Below, in pieces: positions 12,422 to 22,760 of a stretch of 64,000 nt of DNA. A model generated the notes under the pieces. That model saw nothing but the letters and a program-made list of their open reading frames with translations. It searched no databases and was not told the origin of the DNA. Source of the stretch: Crocodylus rhombifer (Eukaryota; Chordata; Crocodylia; Crocodylidae); assembly GCA_038503035.1 (NCBI GenBank), contig JAVSML010024326.1, forward strand, positions 496,001-560,000, read 5' to 3'. The position numbers and the translations under genes are program-made. Within the stretch, counting starts at the first letter, position 1; every line of letters begins with the position of its first letter.

Positions 12422-14345
12422 ATCTCACCCAATAGAAGGGAGGGGCCATCACAAGGGAGGACTATACCTCCATTGCTCAGGATTGTAGGGGGAATGTTAG
12501 GAAGGCTAAGGCAGAGACGGAACTGGCACTAGTGACCCAGATCAAGGATAACAAGTAATTCTTTTTTAAATACACAGGGGGTAAAAAGAAGGTTCCGGGT
12601 AATGTGGGGCCTCTGCAGGACACGCTTGGAAATCTGGTGGTCTCACCAGATGACAAAGCTAACCTATTTAACAATTTCTTTGCCTCCATTTTTCTGAGCA
12701 GGGACCAGGTCATCCCCGCCACTGGGATCCCTGATGGTCCCAGGGGAGGCGCAGCCAGGCCCAGAGTCAGTGATGACCTAGTCAGGGAACTTTTGGAGGG
12801 ACTGAACGTGTTCAAATCAGCAGGTCCTGATGATCTCAACCGCAGAGTGCTGAGGAAATTAGCAGAGGTCATTGCTGGATCCCTGCCACAGCTTTACAAG
12901 CACTCGTGGTGCTCTGGTGAGGTGCCAGAGGACTGGAAAAGGGCCAATGTGGTCCCCATTTTCAAAAAGGGAGGAAGGAGGACCCAGGAAACTATAAGCC
13001 AGTTAGTCTTACCTCAGTCCTGGGGAAGCTTTTTGGGAAAATTATCTACGTACACATCTGCGAGGGGCAAGCAGGGGAGTGTATGCTTAGGGGAAACCAA
13101 CACAGGTTCATTAGCGGCAGGTCCTGTCAGACCAACCTGGTGGCCTTCTATGACCAGGTCACAAAATCCTTGGATGCAGGTGTCGCGGTGGACGTAGTCT
13201 TTCTGGACTTTAGGAAGGCTTTTGACACTGTCTCTCACCCCACTCTCATTAAAAATTAGAGGATTTTTGGTGTCAATGCCTACACAGTCAGATGGGTTGC
13301 CAATTGGCTGGAGGGCCACACCCAGAGAGTAGTGGGTCATTTTCGACCTGGAGGGATGTGGGCAATGGGGTCCCCCAGGGGTCGGTTCTTGGGTCCGCAC
13401 TGTTCAACATCTTCATCAGCGACTTGGACGAGGGGGTGAAAAGCACCTTGTTCAAATTTGTGGATGACACCTAAGATGCGGGGAGAAGTGGGCAGGCTGG
13501 AAGGCAGGGACAGGCCTCAATTGGATCTAGACAGGTTACAGGGGTGGGTGGATGAGAATAAGATGGGATTCAATACTGACAAGTGCAGGGTGCTGCACTT
13601 AGGGAGAAGGAACCAGCAGCATACCTACAGGCTGGGGAACTCCCCTTGCATCAGCACAGAGGCAGAAAAGGATCTTGGAGTCATTATAGACTTGAAGATG
13701 AACATGGGCCGCCAATGTGGGGATGCAGTCAGGAAGGCTAATCGCACCTTGTCATGCATCCACAGATGCATCGTGAACAGGTCCAAGGAGGTGATCCTCC
13801 CCCTCTATGCGGCACTGGTCAGGCCACAGTTGGAGTATTGCATCCAGTTCTGGATGCTGCACTTTACGAGGGATGCAGACAACATCAAGAAGGTCCAGAA
13901 GAGGGCCACTCACATGATCGGGGTCAGCCCTATGTGGAAAGGCTACAAGACCTGAACCTGTTCAGCCTCCACAAGAGAGGGCTGAGAGGGGATCTGGTGG
14001 CTGTCTATAAACTGGCCAAGGGAGACCAGCAGGCATTGGGAGAGTCCCTGTTCCCCTGAGCACTACTGGGAGTAACAAGGAATAACAGCCATAAATTGAC
14101 TAAGAGTAGATTGGGGCTAGATATCAGGAGGCGCTACTTCATGGTCAGGGCGGCTAGGATCTGGAACCAACTTCCAAGAGAAGTGGTGTTCACTCCTACC
14201 CTGGGGGTCTTCAAAAGCAGGCTAGATAGATACCTTGCCGGGGTCATTTGACCCCAGCATTCTTTCCTGCCCATAGCAGGGGGTCGGACTTGATGATCTG
14301 CTCAGCTCCCTTCTTACCCTACCAATTATGAAATTCTGAAATTCT
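12422..14345 (+). mobile_element. CR1 LINE, 5'-truncated, nested in family A copy 2
   Basis: The copy carries reverse-transcriptase blocks in several frames and the typical CR1 3' region: 'gggtcggacttgatgatctg' followed by 'cccttcttaccctacc' and an ATTCTGA-type repeat at 14330-14345. It lacks ORF1 and the endonuclease, which is usual for 5'-truncated CR1 copies made by incomplete target-primed reverse transcription. Family A sequence stops at its left edge and resumes at its right edge, so it is younger than the host element. CR1 normally leaves no long target duplication, and none is seen. Confidence 0.88.
12604..14059 (+). pseudogene. CR1 ORF2 reverse-transcriptase remnant
   Basis: The reading moves through at least three frames. 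The first (12604-13000) gives the CR1 thumb/finger entry: FKSAGPDDL, then WCSGEVPEDWKRANVVPIFK. After a frameshift near 12985, block A reads FLDFRKAFDTVSH (about 13199-13237), soon followed by an in-frame stop. Block B reads GVPQGSVLG (about 13367-13393). Block C reads FVDDT (about 13457-13471), keeping the catalytic DD but followed at once by a stop. The C-terminal part, with KCRVLHLGRRNQQHTYRLGN and [14 protein letters not shown], runs to about 13950 and finishes in another frame at 14059. The copy cannot make active enzyme. Confidence 0.85.
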
Positions 14346-15003
14346 GAATTGAATCAGAACCCTCCAAATTGATTCAGAGATTCCATGACACAGACACAGC
14401 TTTCAATGTTTTCTCTACATACCTCAAGATACCAGGCAGCTCATGAATACTACGATGCTGGGGCAGATGGAATTTCCCATTGGAGCACTGGGGAGTCCTC
14501 AGCACACTCAGCAGTGGACCCAGAAGTGGACCAGAAGCACTTCCGATTCATTTCCAGGTCCTCCGCAGAGCACACAAGCCCCCCCCACCCCCCAGCTCAG
14601 CAACTGGTGCCTTCTGAGTCTGGGAGGGCACTGGGGGTCCCCCTGCGGTCGATCACCAAGCCAGGGGGCTGCAGGGTGCAGAGGGAGGAGAGAAGTCCCT
14701 CTCACACTTAACAACGGATCCGGAAGTGGACCTGAAGTACTTCCAGTTCACTTCCAGGTCAGCTGCTGAGCATGCAGAGCCCCCTTCCTCCACCTCCGCC
14801 CCCCACACTCCTGTGAGACACTCCATCCACCCCAGCATCTCAGTGTTCATGAGCCATGCCTGGTACCTCGAGATATGTAGAAAAAACATTTAAAGCTGTG
14901 TCTATGGTCAAATTGTTGATTCTTTGAATTGGCATTGAATCTTGAAATTCAGATTCAGCAGAATCAAATCAGGACAGTGATCCGAATCAACGAATTGAAT
15001 CGC

Positions 15004-15537
15004 TGTCTTAGAATGAACTACTGGCTTCAGAAGATTCCCCACGCTTGAACAAAGGACATACTCACAGTTGTTTTAGCCCTTGCAAAGCTTTATTTAAGAA
15101 TACTCACAGAGACGGGCGATAGAACAGAGCAGAGAAGACGCTCACCTCTCATCAGCCTTAGGCAGCAGCAGCCACCCCACATGGTTCCCCTGGTCCCAGG
15201 GTGTTCCGATCCTGGGGATGTGATTGCTTGCACCGGGGCTCCGCCAAGTCAGAACTCTTGCCAGAGCTGAAGAACCCATCGTAACTTTAAAATGTACAGT
15301 TTATATAGTCTGAAATAAACAACCAAATCCTTAGCTCAAGATAACGCTAGAAATTTGGGAATGAGTTGTGATCCAGCACACCTGGTGTTTACCACATTTC
15401 ACTGTCTTACAACATTCTACTAGCTAGGTTTATAGTTCAGTCACGCTCACACAGCAGGAGGCTACGTGCCACTTCACCAGCCTACTATAGAATTAGCATG
15501 CAAAACTCTTGCTCTTAGCAAAGCTGTTACTATTACA
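15004..15537 (-). mobile_element. Solo LTR of an endogenous retrovirus-like element, antisense
   Basis: A 534-bp insert interrupts family A copy 2. Read on the minus strand it begins TGTAATAG and ends TAAGACA, the TG...CA ends of LTRs. It has a TATA-like 'ctatataaac' (15300-15308 region) and, about 200 bp downstream, AATAAA at 15089-15094, giving U3, R and U5 in order. No internal retroviral region or second LTR adjoins, so it is probably a solo LTR left by recombination. Flanking 4-6 bp duplications are not obvious, so the ends may be a few bases off. Annotated from structure only; family unknown. Confidence 0.6.
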
Positions 15538-15604
15538 CCCCCAATTTGATTTGGATTTGGATTCAACCGAAATGTGGCCTGTTTTGCATACCTCTAATGC
15601 CCAG

Positions 15605-16490
15605 TTAGTGTTAGGGCTTGTGTATAGACTACTCACCTCTTAGCCAACTCTGACTTTTCAGTGAGTACACCAAGTATGGATCTGTTTCTTAACACTAAAT
15701 ATTTTCCCAATAATCTATTTAATATCACTCAAGCTGGTTACTTGGATTAGAAAAATTAAGCCTTCCATAAAGTATAAAAACTGCTAAAACAGCTATTGGC
15801 TTTCTGTATATTTAACAATGGCTCCAATAATTAAGATTCAAGTACTAGGCTGCTTCCAGACATTAAAAAATAAAATAAAATAAAGTGCTTTATCTTAAGA
15901 AGCAGCACATTATTTTGACCTGGCTCTGCAATGTCTGTATATATCAGGTGCTTCAGTGAGGCCTTTTGGTGCTTTTATCTGAAGCAGATTCAATCAGCTA
16001 TTCAATAAAAGCCGCACTAAAGTGCCTGACCTATGCAGTCATTTGGTGAGCTGGGTCCAACTAATGTGCCGCCTCTTCTAGGTGTGCACTGGTCTTTGGG
16101 CAGGAGCGCTTCGAGTTTAAAGTAAAGCACTGTTTTTGGGTTGTTGGTCTGTTTTTTATTTTTTTTTAAGCATCTATAAGAAGCCCTAGAGGCTGATTAC
16201 TTCTCAATGAGATATGAGCAAAAAAAATGAAATAAGGTGTCAGTTGTAACTAATGGTATAGGATAGGTTGTGCACTGAATTGAAAATAAGAGGTATGTCA
16301 CAGTAACAATGCAGGACAAAGCTTTATTGGCTTGTGCACTGACATCGGGTAATGTTACAGTGAACATTTGTCACTGCCATATCACTTGTAAAGAGTAAGT
16401 CATTATAGCACCAGTTTCTTTTCAAAATGTAGAGTGTACAACTGAATTAAAGGTTGTCTGTGTAAAGCACTAACAGTTAGAAGCCCTTTT
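15605..16490. other. Non-coding with small palindromic and A-rich tracts
   Basis: Includes an AAAAT-type simple repeat at about 15865-15885. Around it, 'aagcagcaca' and 'gaagcagattc' words hint at another decayed fold-back element (15850-16120). No coding content recognised. Confidence 0.35.
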
Positions 16491-16512
16491 TAAAAAAAAA
16501 AAAAAAAAAAAA
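16491..16512. repeat. Poly(A) tract, 21 A
   Basis: A run of 21 A (16492-16512) preceded by T's. It could be the tail of a decayed retrocopy, but no retroelement sequence is recognisable upstream. Confidence 0.8.
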
Positions 16513-16710
16513 GGGTTGTAGACTATTACTTCTCCAAAACTTCAGCTTCAGTTTGTGGCTGTGCAACTCCAACTCTATTCCAAAGCCTTGCCTAGTAGCA
16601 TGTCTGATCTAAAACAGGAAAATGTGAATAATTTGAAAATAAAGGTTAGATTCTATTTCACCTGTTAGGTGTATAGGGGAACTTAGATACCTAGGTCACA
16701 TCCAGATGAA

Positions 16711-17061
16711 TAGGGGTATGCAGTTTGTGGCAAAAGAAATCAATTTATGGAACCACAAGCCATGTGCATGGAATGCTAAAACATGCCCAACACTGCAGCA
16801 AAATTTGCCACTGGGACTTCCCAGTAGCAAAAATAAACAAACAAACAAACAAAAAAACCAGGAAAAAAAAGTGGTGCAGCATATGCTGTGGGCAAGAGCA
16901 TCTCTATGTTCCATTTGTGTGCCAGCTGCTCCTGCCTGCTGGGAGGAGCTGGGCAAGGGCAGTTTGCCCACAGTGGGACAATATGTCCCGCAATAAAGCA
17001 CCTGTGAAGGTGTGTGCACTCTGGCACAAACTATTTGTGCCACTTCAAGTGCACATCCCTA
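16711..17061. mobile_element. Short hAT-like element candidate
   Basis: The left 'taggggtatgcagtttgtgg' and the inverted right end ('agtgcacatcccta' before 17062) share a TAGGG(G/A)TRTGCA-type terminus, close to the family A ends. A second inner pair reads 'tttgtggcaaaa' / 'tggcacaaac'. An AAAC simple repeat (16830-16855) and an A-rich tract lie inside. I could not find a convincing 8-bp duplication, so this is tentative. Confidence 0.35.
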
Positions 17062-17371
17062 CTTGTGGGGACACAGCCCTAAGTGACATTCTAGTCAAAC
17101 CATTTTGAATTCTTAAAGAAGAGTTAATATGAAAATGGATACCCTACTCCTTGCTGGTTTTTTGTGACTCAATTAAGTTTCAGATGATAATGTGTTACAA
17201 AAGTAAATGCATTAAGGGATTTTCCAAGACTTGAAAAAGGTACAATAGAATTGCACTTATGTATCCAATCTACTTAGAAAGCCCAATAGGTGAATTGGGA
17301 TCTGGCCTTATAAAATAAAATGCTGGCACCTCAGAGACGGCCACCCAGACAGAGCTCTAGGCTCCACGTAG

Positions 17372-18353
17372 ATGGAGCCCCTGGCTCTTGGCTGCGGGGG
17401 CTGCCTCTCCCTTTTTCAGGCTCTGGGACTGGGGAGCATGGCTAACTCCCCTTGTGGGGTCTGCTCCCTACTGGGGTCTCTGGTGTGCCAGATGGAGGAG
17501 CTCCAGGCCACAGTCCAGAGACTGCATGCCATCAGGGACTGTGAGCAGCAGATTGACTCCTACTGCCAGGCCCTTCTCCCCTGGGAGCCGGAGGGTAGAC
17601 CACAGTCTCCCTCCAGGACAAGGGAAGACTCCGGGACCCCCCATTCTGTCTAGTCAGGGGCATGGACCACAGTGGTCAAGGGCCCTAAGGCCCACTGCAC
17701 CAAGGCTCCTGCCCCACCAGAGCTTAGCAACAGGTATGAACCTCTTGGAGCCCCAGCAGAGCCTGTTAAGTTGCCAGCTCTTGCAGGCAACACAGGCCCA
17801 ACTGCAGCTACCACCCCTGCTCTCCCCAAGACAAAACATGAAGTCTTTGTTGTGGGAGACTCCATCCTGAAGGGGACTGAGGGGGGTAATCTGCCTCCCT
17901 GACCACTTAGCCTGGGAAGTCTGCTGCTTCCCAGGGGCTTACATCTGAGACATTGCAGAGAAGATTCCTAAGCTCCTCCAGCCCACAGACCACAATCCCA
18001 TGCTCCTTATTCATGTGGGCACCAATGACATGGATCGGAGCACTCCCAGCCAGGTCATGAGGTGCTACAGGGATTCGGGAGTGGGGCTAAAGGGTCTGGG
18101 GGCACAGGTGGTGTTCTCTTTGATCCTCCCAGTCTCAGGGTATGGGCTGAGGAGGGAGAGGAGGATCCAGGTAGTTAACCAAAGACTGCGGTGCTGATGT
18201 CATAGGGAAGGTTTTGGCTTGCATGGCCACAGCCCGCTGTTTGGTGAGAGAGGCAACGAGCTGCTGGGAAGAGAAGTCCTCCACCTCTCTCCACTGGGGC
18301 AGAGGCTCTTCTCAGCCAAACTGGCTGACCTGCCCCACCAGGCTTTAAACTAA
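17372..18353 (+). pseudogene. CR1 ORF1 remnant with SGNH-type esterase domain
   Basis: The N-terminal part has Cys pairs (CGGCLSL, CGVCSLL) and then a helix-rich stretch (QMEELQATVQRLHAIRDCEQ) that is probably the coiled coil. One in-frame stop at 17651-17653 interrupts it; the same frame continues to VFVVGDSILKGTEG (GDS, block I, nucleophile Ser). After a frameshift near 17885 the second frame gives LLIHVGTNDMD (GTND, block III) and later EVLHLSPLGQRLF (block V His). This order matches the SGNH hydrolase fold known in CR1 ORF1. The usual Asp two residues before the block V His region is changed. The frame ends just after LPHQALN at about 18353. Confidence 0.8.
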
Positions 18354-18363
18354 ACTAAGCTAC

Positions 18364-18860
18364 GTGTCCCTGCAAGCTGATGTTGGTGACCAGAGTGGAC
18401 AACTGGAGACCATCTGGGTTAAAATCCAGGGGGAACACAGCACAGGGGACACAATGGTGGGAGTCTACTACAGACCTCTCACCCAAAGTCAAGAGCTTGA
18501 CCAGGAGTTCACCCGGGAACTGGCTGATGCCGCATGCTCCAGGACCATGGTTGTCATGGGTGACTTCAATTACCTGGACATCTCGTGGGAGGATCACTCA
18601 GCAAAATCTGAATGGTCGGAAAGCTTCCTGTCATATGTGGATGACCTCTACCTGACTCAAAGTCTACGGGCCAACAAGAGGTAAAGCACTGCTTGACCTG
18701 GTACTGGCTACTGGGGATGACCTAATCGGTGACCTAGTGATTGATGGGAAGCTGGGTAACAGTGACCATGAGCTGATCACCTTTACCATCTGCCATAAAG
18801 CTGGCAAGTCGGTCAGCAGCACTGAAGTCCTTGACTTCAGGAAAGCCAACTGATAAGCTC
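18364..18860 (+). pseudogene. CR1 ORF2 endonuclease, N-terminally deleted
   Basis: The frame opens as VSLQADVGDQSGQLETIWVK, corresponding to the middle of the CR1 apurinic-type endonuclease. The N-terminal part with the catalytic Glu (ITETWW in the 63.0 kb copy) is absent: sequence passes directly from the end of ORF1 to this point. Preserved blocks are VGVYYRPLTQ and MVVMGDFNYLDISW (GDFN). After a frameshift near 18680 comes GNSDHELITFTI, the SDH block with the catalytic His. The domain nicks target DNA to prime reverse transcription; this copy cannot. Confidence 0.82.
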
Positions 18861-20870
18861 AGGAGGCTTGTCAGTGAGGCCCCAAGGGACCACAACCCCA
18901 GGGGGTCGGGAGTTCAGGAAGAGTGGTTGCTCCTCAAGGGAGCGATCCTCAATGCACAAGCTAATTCTACTCCATCTCAGAGGAAAGGCAGCAAGAGGGC
19001 ACAGCAGCCCCCCTGGCTCTCCAGGAATCTAGCAGACCTCCTGAGGCTAAAAAGAAAGGCCTACAAAGCATGGAGGATGGGATTCTCCTCCAAGGAGGAA
19101 TATTCTGCGCTGGTCTGGTCCTGCAGGGAGAAAACCAGGAAAGTCAAGGCTGCAACTGAACTCCAACTAGCTTCAAGCATCAAGGACAATAAAGTCCTTT
19201 TTCAGATATGTGGGGAGCCGGAAGAAAAACAAGGAGAACATTGGACCCCTGATGAACCAGATGGGACTACTGACAGCTGACGCCCAGGAAAAAAACAACC
19301 TATTAAATGAGTACTTTGCGTCAGTCTTTCATTAGTTCTATGGGATGCCCATGCCCATTATGGAACAGGGACATCTGGGTGAGAGAGATCTCCTGCCCTC
19401 CATCATCGCTGACCTCGTGAAGGAACACCTTGAGAGGCAGGATACTTTCAAGTCAGCTGGCCCTGACAATTTGCTCCCCAGGGTTCCCAAGGAGCTGGTA
19501 AGCATCATAGCCCAGCCCCTGGCACAGATCTTTGAAAACTCCTGGTGCTCTGGTGTAGTGCCTGAAGACTGGAACAAGGCCAATGTGGTGCCTATCTTCA
19601 AGAAAGGGAGAAAAGTGGATCTGGCAACCTATAGGCCCATCAGCCTGAGTTCTGTCCTGGGGAAGGTCTTAGAAAAGTTTATTAAAGAGGACACCAACAT
19701 CCTGAGGGTTAGCCAGCATGGGTTTGTTGTGGACAGGTGCTTGACCAATCTCATTTCCTTCTACAACCAGGTGACCTATCACCCTGACCAGGGAGAAGAG
19801 ATTGTCATATATCTTGACTTCAAAAAAGCTTTTGATCTGGCATCTCATGATGACCTCTTGTCAAAACTGGCCAGTTGTGGCCTTGGGTCCACCACAATCT
19901 GCTGGCTGGGAAATTGGCTCCATGGTTGGACCCAGAGGGTAGTAATTGATGGAAGTCTATCATCATGGTGCCCTGTGACCAGTGGGGTCCCCCAAGGCTC
20001 TGTTCTTGGACCCATATTGTTCAACATCTTCATTAATGATGTGGACATTGGAGTCAGGAGTGGATTGGCCAAGTTCACCAATGACACCAAACTTTGGGAC
20101 AAAGGATCCATACCAGAAAACAGGAGGGTGATCCAGGCTGACCTGGACAGGCTCAGCAAATGGGCAGACGAGAACCTGATGGTGTTTAATACTGAAAAAT
20201 GCAAGGTTCTCCACCTTGAGGAAAAACCTGCAGCATACTTATAGGCTCGGCAGTGCTACACTGGTTAGCACTACAGAAGAGACTTGGGGGTCATCACTGA
20301 CCACAAGATGAACATGAGCCTGCAATCTGATGCTGCGGCTAGTAAAGCGACCAAAATGCTGGCTTACATCCATAGTTGCTTCTCAAGCACATCCTGGGAT
20401 GTCATTCTCCCCTTTTACTCAGCCTTAGTGAGGCCACAGCTGGAGTAGTACATCCAGTTTTGGGCTCCACAATTCAAAAAGCATGTGGAGAAACTTGAGA
20501 GAGTGCAGAGAAAAGCCATGCGCATGGTCAGAGGTCAGGAAAACAGACCTTATGACAGGCTGAGAGCCATGGGGCTCTTTAGCCTGGAAAAGCGCAGGCT
20601 CAGGGGTGATCTGTTGGCCACCTGCAAGTTTTAACAGGGATGACCACCGGTATCTGGGGGCATGTTTGTTCACCAGAGAGCCCCAAGGGATGACTAGGTC
20701 AAAGGGTCATAAACTACTGCAAGACCATTTCAGGCTGGACATAAGGAAGAATTTCTTTACTGTCCGAGCCCCCAAGGTCTGGAACAGCCTGCCATCAGAG
20801 GTGGTTCAAGCACCTACATTGAACACCTTCAGAAGTAAATTGGATGCTTATCTTGCTGGGTTCCTATGAC
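18831..20870 (+). pseudogene. CR1 ORF2 linker and reverse transcriptase remnant
   Basis: A linker frame (18831-19280, Arg/Lys-rich) leads, after breaks, to a long frame at 19345-20244. It carries DTFKSAGPDN, WCSGVVPEDWNKANVVPIFK and RPISLSSVLGKVLEK. Block A is IYLDFKKAFDLASH, block [16 protein letters not shown], and block C reads FTNDTKL where the family has F(A/V/T)DDTK. The first of the two catalytic aspartates is therefore Asn. The frame breaks at 20244; the C-terminal region continues in pieces (SALVRPQLE block near 20420, with a stop replacing the Tyr of LEY; then the 20606-20869 frame with KNFFTVRAPKVWNSLPSEVV). Dead by several independent lesions. Confidence 0.85.
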
Positions 20871-21200
20871 CCCAGCTGACTTGTTGCCCTTCAGGCGGGG
20901 GGCTGAACTCGATCTTCTGAGGTCCCTTCCAGCCCTAAAGTCCATGAAATCTATGAGGCAGGAAGGTGCCAGGAAGGTACATAATCCTCTGCTCATGAAG
21001 GAAACAAAATCTGTACCTACACAAGTGCTACAAATGATACCCTCACAGGTAAAAAATTTCTTTTTGGATGACCATACATCAGTATATTAACTGATCTTGC
21101 TTGACATACCTAAACCTGTAGAAATTGAATGACAGAAAATAAATGATTTGACAGTTTACCCAGAGATATTTAGATTTGTAGGCCCATTATTAAGCATTCC

Positions 21201-22172
21201 AAATTCATAGCTTGTTAGGGCCTGGAAGGGACCTTGCAGATCATTGGCTCCAGCCCCCCAACTCTAGACAGGAAGACAGCTGAGGTTAGGTGACCCTAGT
21301 GAGGTGACTGTCCAGTTTCCTCTTCAAAATGTCCAGGGTAGGTGACTGTACCACCTCTGGAGGGAGTTTATTCCACAGTCTGGACACCCTGACAGTGAAG
21401 GAGTTTTTCCTGGAATTGAGCCTGAAGTGGCCTTACAGGAGTTTGTATCCATTGTTCCTGGACTTTCCCAGGAGTGCCCTGGTGAACAGCTGTTCACCAA
21501 GCTCCTGATGCATTCCTCTGATATAGTGGTAAGCAGCTGTCAAGTCCCCGCTCAACCTTCTTTTCTTTAGACTAAAAAGGTCCAAGTCCCTCAGCCTTTC
21601 TTTCTATGGACTCCTTCAAGCTTTTCCACATCTGTATTGAAGTGCAGCACCCAGAACTGGCCACAATACTCCAACTGCAGTATCACCAGTGCTGAGTATA
21701 GCGGGAGTATAACTTTCTTAGCTTTACACAAGATGCATCGGTTGATGCATGCCAGTGTGTTGTCACAAGGATGACACAGATCTGTTCATGAAAACTCTCT
21801 GGGTCCTACCCTGTAGCCAGTTTCCCACCCACTAAACTGTCGAGCAGCTGAGCCCACAATCTTCCAATTTTCCCACAAGGATATCATAGGATACTAAATC
21901 AAAAGCCTTTTGGAATTCTGGGTATATAATGTCTACTTCATCTCTCATGTCCAGGTGGCAAGAGACTTAGCTGTAGAAGTAGACGAGATTGGTAAGACAA
22001 GACCTACTTACAACAAAGCCATGCTGGCTGTCGTTCAGAATCTTACCTTCCATGAGCATATCACACACAAATTCTTTAATGAGCTTTTCCAGGATTTTCC
22101 CTGGGATAGAAGTTAGGCTGATTGGCCTATAGTTGCCTGGGTCCACTCTTTTACCCTTCTTGAAGAAGCAAC
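21201..22172 (-). mobile_element. CR1 LINE fragment, antisense
   Basis: On the plus strand it opens with 'gcctggaagggaccttgcag', the complement of the CR1 3' end, and runs backwards through the C-terminal RT region (21390-21700) into the core RT. The complement of the NYRPI/ISL region lies at about 22110-22140 and of VPIFKKG at about 22150-22165, where it stops. Internal pieces are missing (for example around 21795-21890). No continuous frame survives. It lies close behind the sense CR1 ending at 20960 but is a separate, more diverged insertion. Confidence 0.8.
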
Positions 22173-22439
22173 AGGGGAATTAAAGAAAGAATGAAAAGAA
22201 TTAATATGCAAAGTGGTTAGCTAGCTGAATATGAGGAATGACTTGGTAATGGGTCTGAGCAACCCAAACTGGAAAAATGCATTCATATGTCCAAAGGAAA
22301 AATTGCAGAATGGTGAGCAGATTTGCATGTGGCGTAAGTCAGTGTTGTTTCATTGACTTCAGTGGAGCAACACTCCTATCAACCAGCAGAGAATCATAGC
22401 CTATTGGATACTAAAAATCATGGAGTAATTTATAGACAT

Positions 22440-22760
22440 TGGATTTATGACATGTTATAACTTGCCTGACATCTGACTCTCCACTCTTCATCTCTCTTCT
22501 CTCCCCGCACCCAGCCTGTCTCTCACCCACTGTCTTTTCACTTTACATCTTCACTGACTGCTTATCTTGTATGCATACTAGCCCAGCCTCTGACTTCTTT
22601 ACTTTTTATTCCATCCAGGAAAAGCACACACCAACTGCAGAAACTTCCTCAGCCTGACAAGGGGTTTTTAAACCTGAAAGCTTGCTTAAAAATGTGTTTT
22701 CCAACTATTTAAGTTGGTCTAATAAAAGATATCAGATTCACCCAAAGAACCTTGTCTGCC
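22440..22760 (+). repeat. 3' tail of a dispersed retroelement
   Basis: The stretch with 'cctgacaaggggtttttaaa', 'cctgaaagcttgcttaaaa' and 'agttggtctaataaaagata' followed by 'ccaaagaaccttgtctgcc' has the form of a widespread reptile retroelement 3' tail ('gaaagcttg...ttggtctaataaaagatat'). The parent element type is not determined from this sequence; a Penelope-like or SINE origin is possible. It also supplies an AATAAA-like signal at 22720-22725. Confidence 0.45.

Larger units (their letters stand above)
12332..15596. mobile_element. Family A fold-back DNA transposon, copy 2, split by a CR1 and an LTR
   Basis: The left end 'tagggctgtgcaaagc' starts directly after 'atgcccag' (12324-12331). 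The right end 'gttttgcatacctcta' stops directly before the same 8 bases at 15597-15604, a perfect 8-bp duplication as hAT elements make. The element's own sequence is 12332-12421, 14346-15003 and 15538-15596. Between these lie a CR1 (12422-14345) and an LTR-like insert (15004-15537). The middle part has 'ctacatacctc' (14416) facing 'cctcgagatatgtag' (14867), and an internal direct repeat of about 60 bp, 'gaagtggacc...cttcc' (about 14518-14577 versus 14709-14768). No transposase frame. Confidence 0.8.
17310..20960 (+). mobile_element. CR1 LINE, most complete copy in the window
   Basis: Carries, in order, ORF1 with an esterase-like domain (17372-18353), the endonuclease part of ORF2 (18364-18860), the linker and reverse transcriptase (18831-20870), and the CR1 3' region ending with 'ctgaactcgatcttctgagg' and 'cccttccagccctaaag' (20905-20942). 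It is about 3.65 kb, shorter than full CR1 (about 4.5 kb), because the 5' end and the N-terminal third of the endonuclease are missing. Several stops and frameshifts make it inactive. Its divergence from the 53.4 kb copy marks it as an older subfamily. Confidence 0.9.

Noticed and set aside
19345..20244. Long RT frame as an active host or viral enzyme
   Set aside because: It is part of a CR1 LINE with flanking CR1 parts, has a mutated catalytic aspartate and breaks on both sides.
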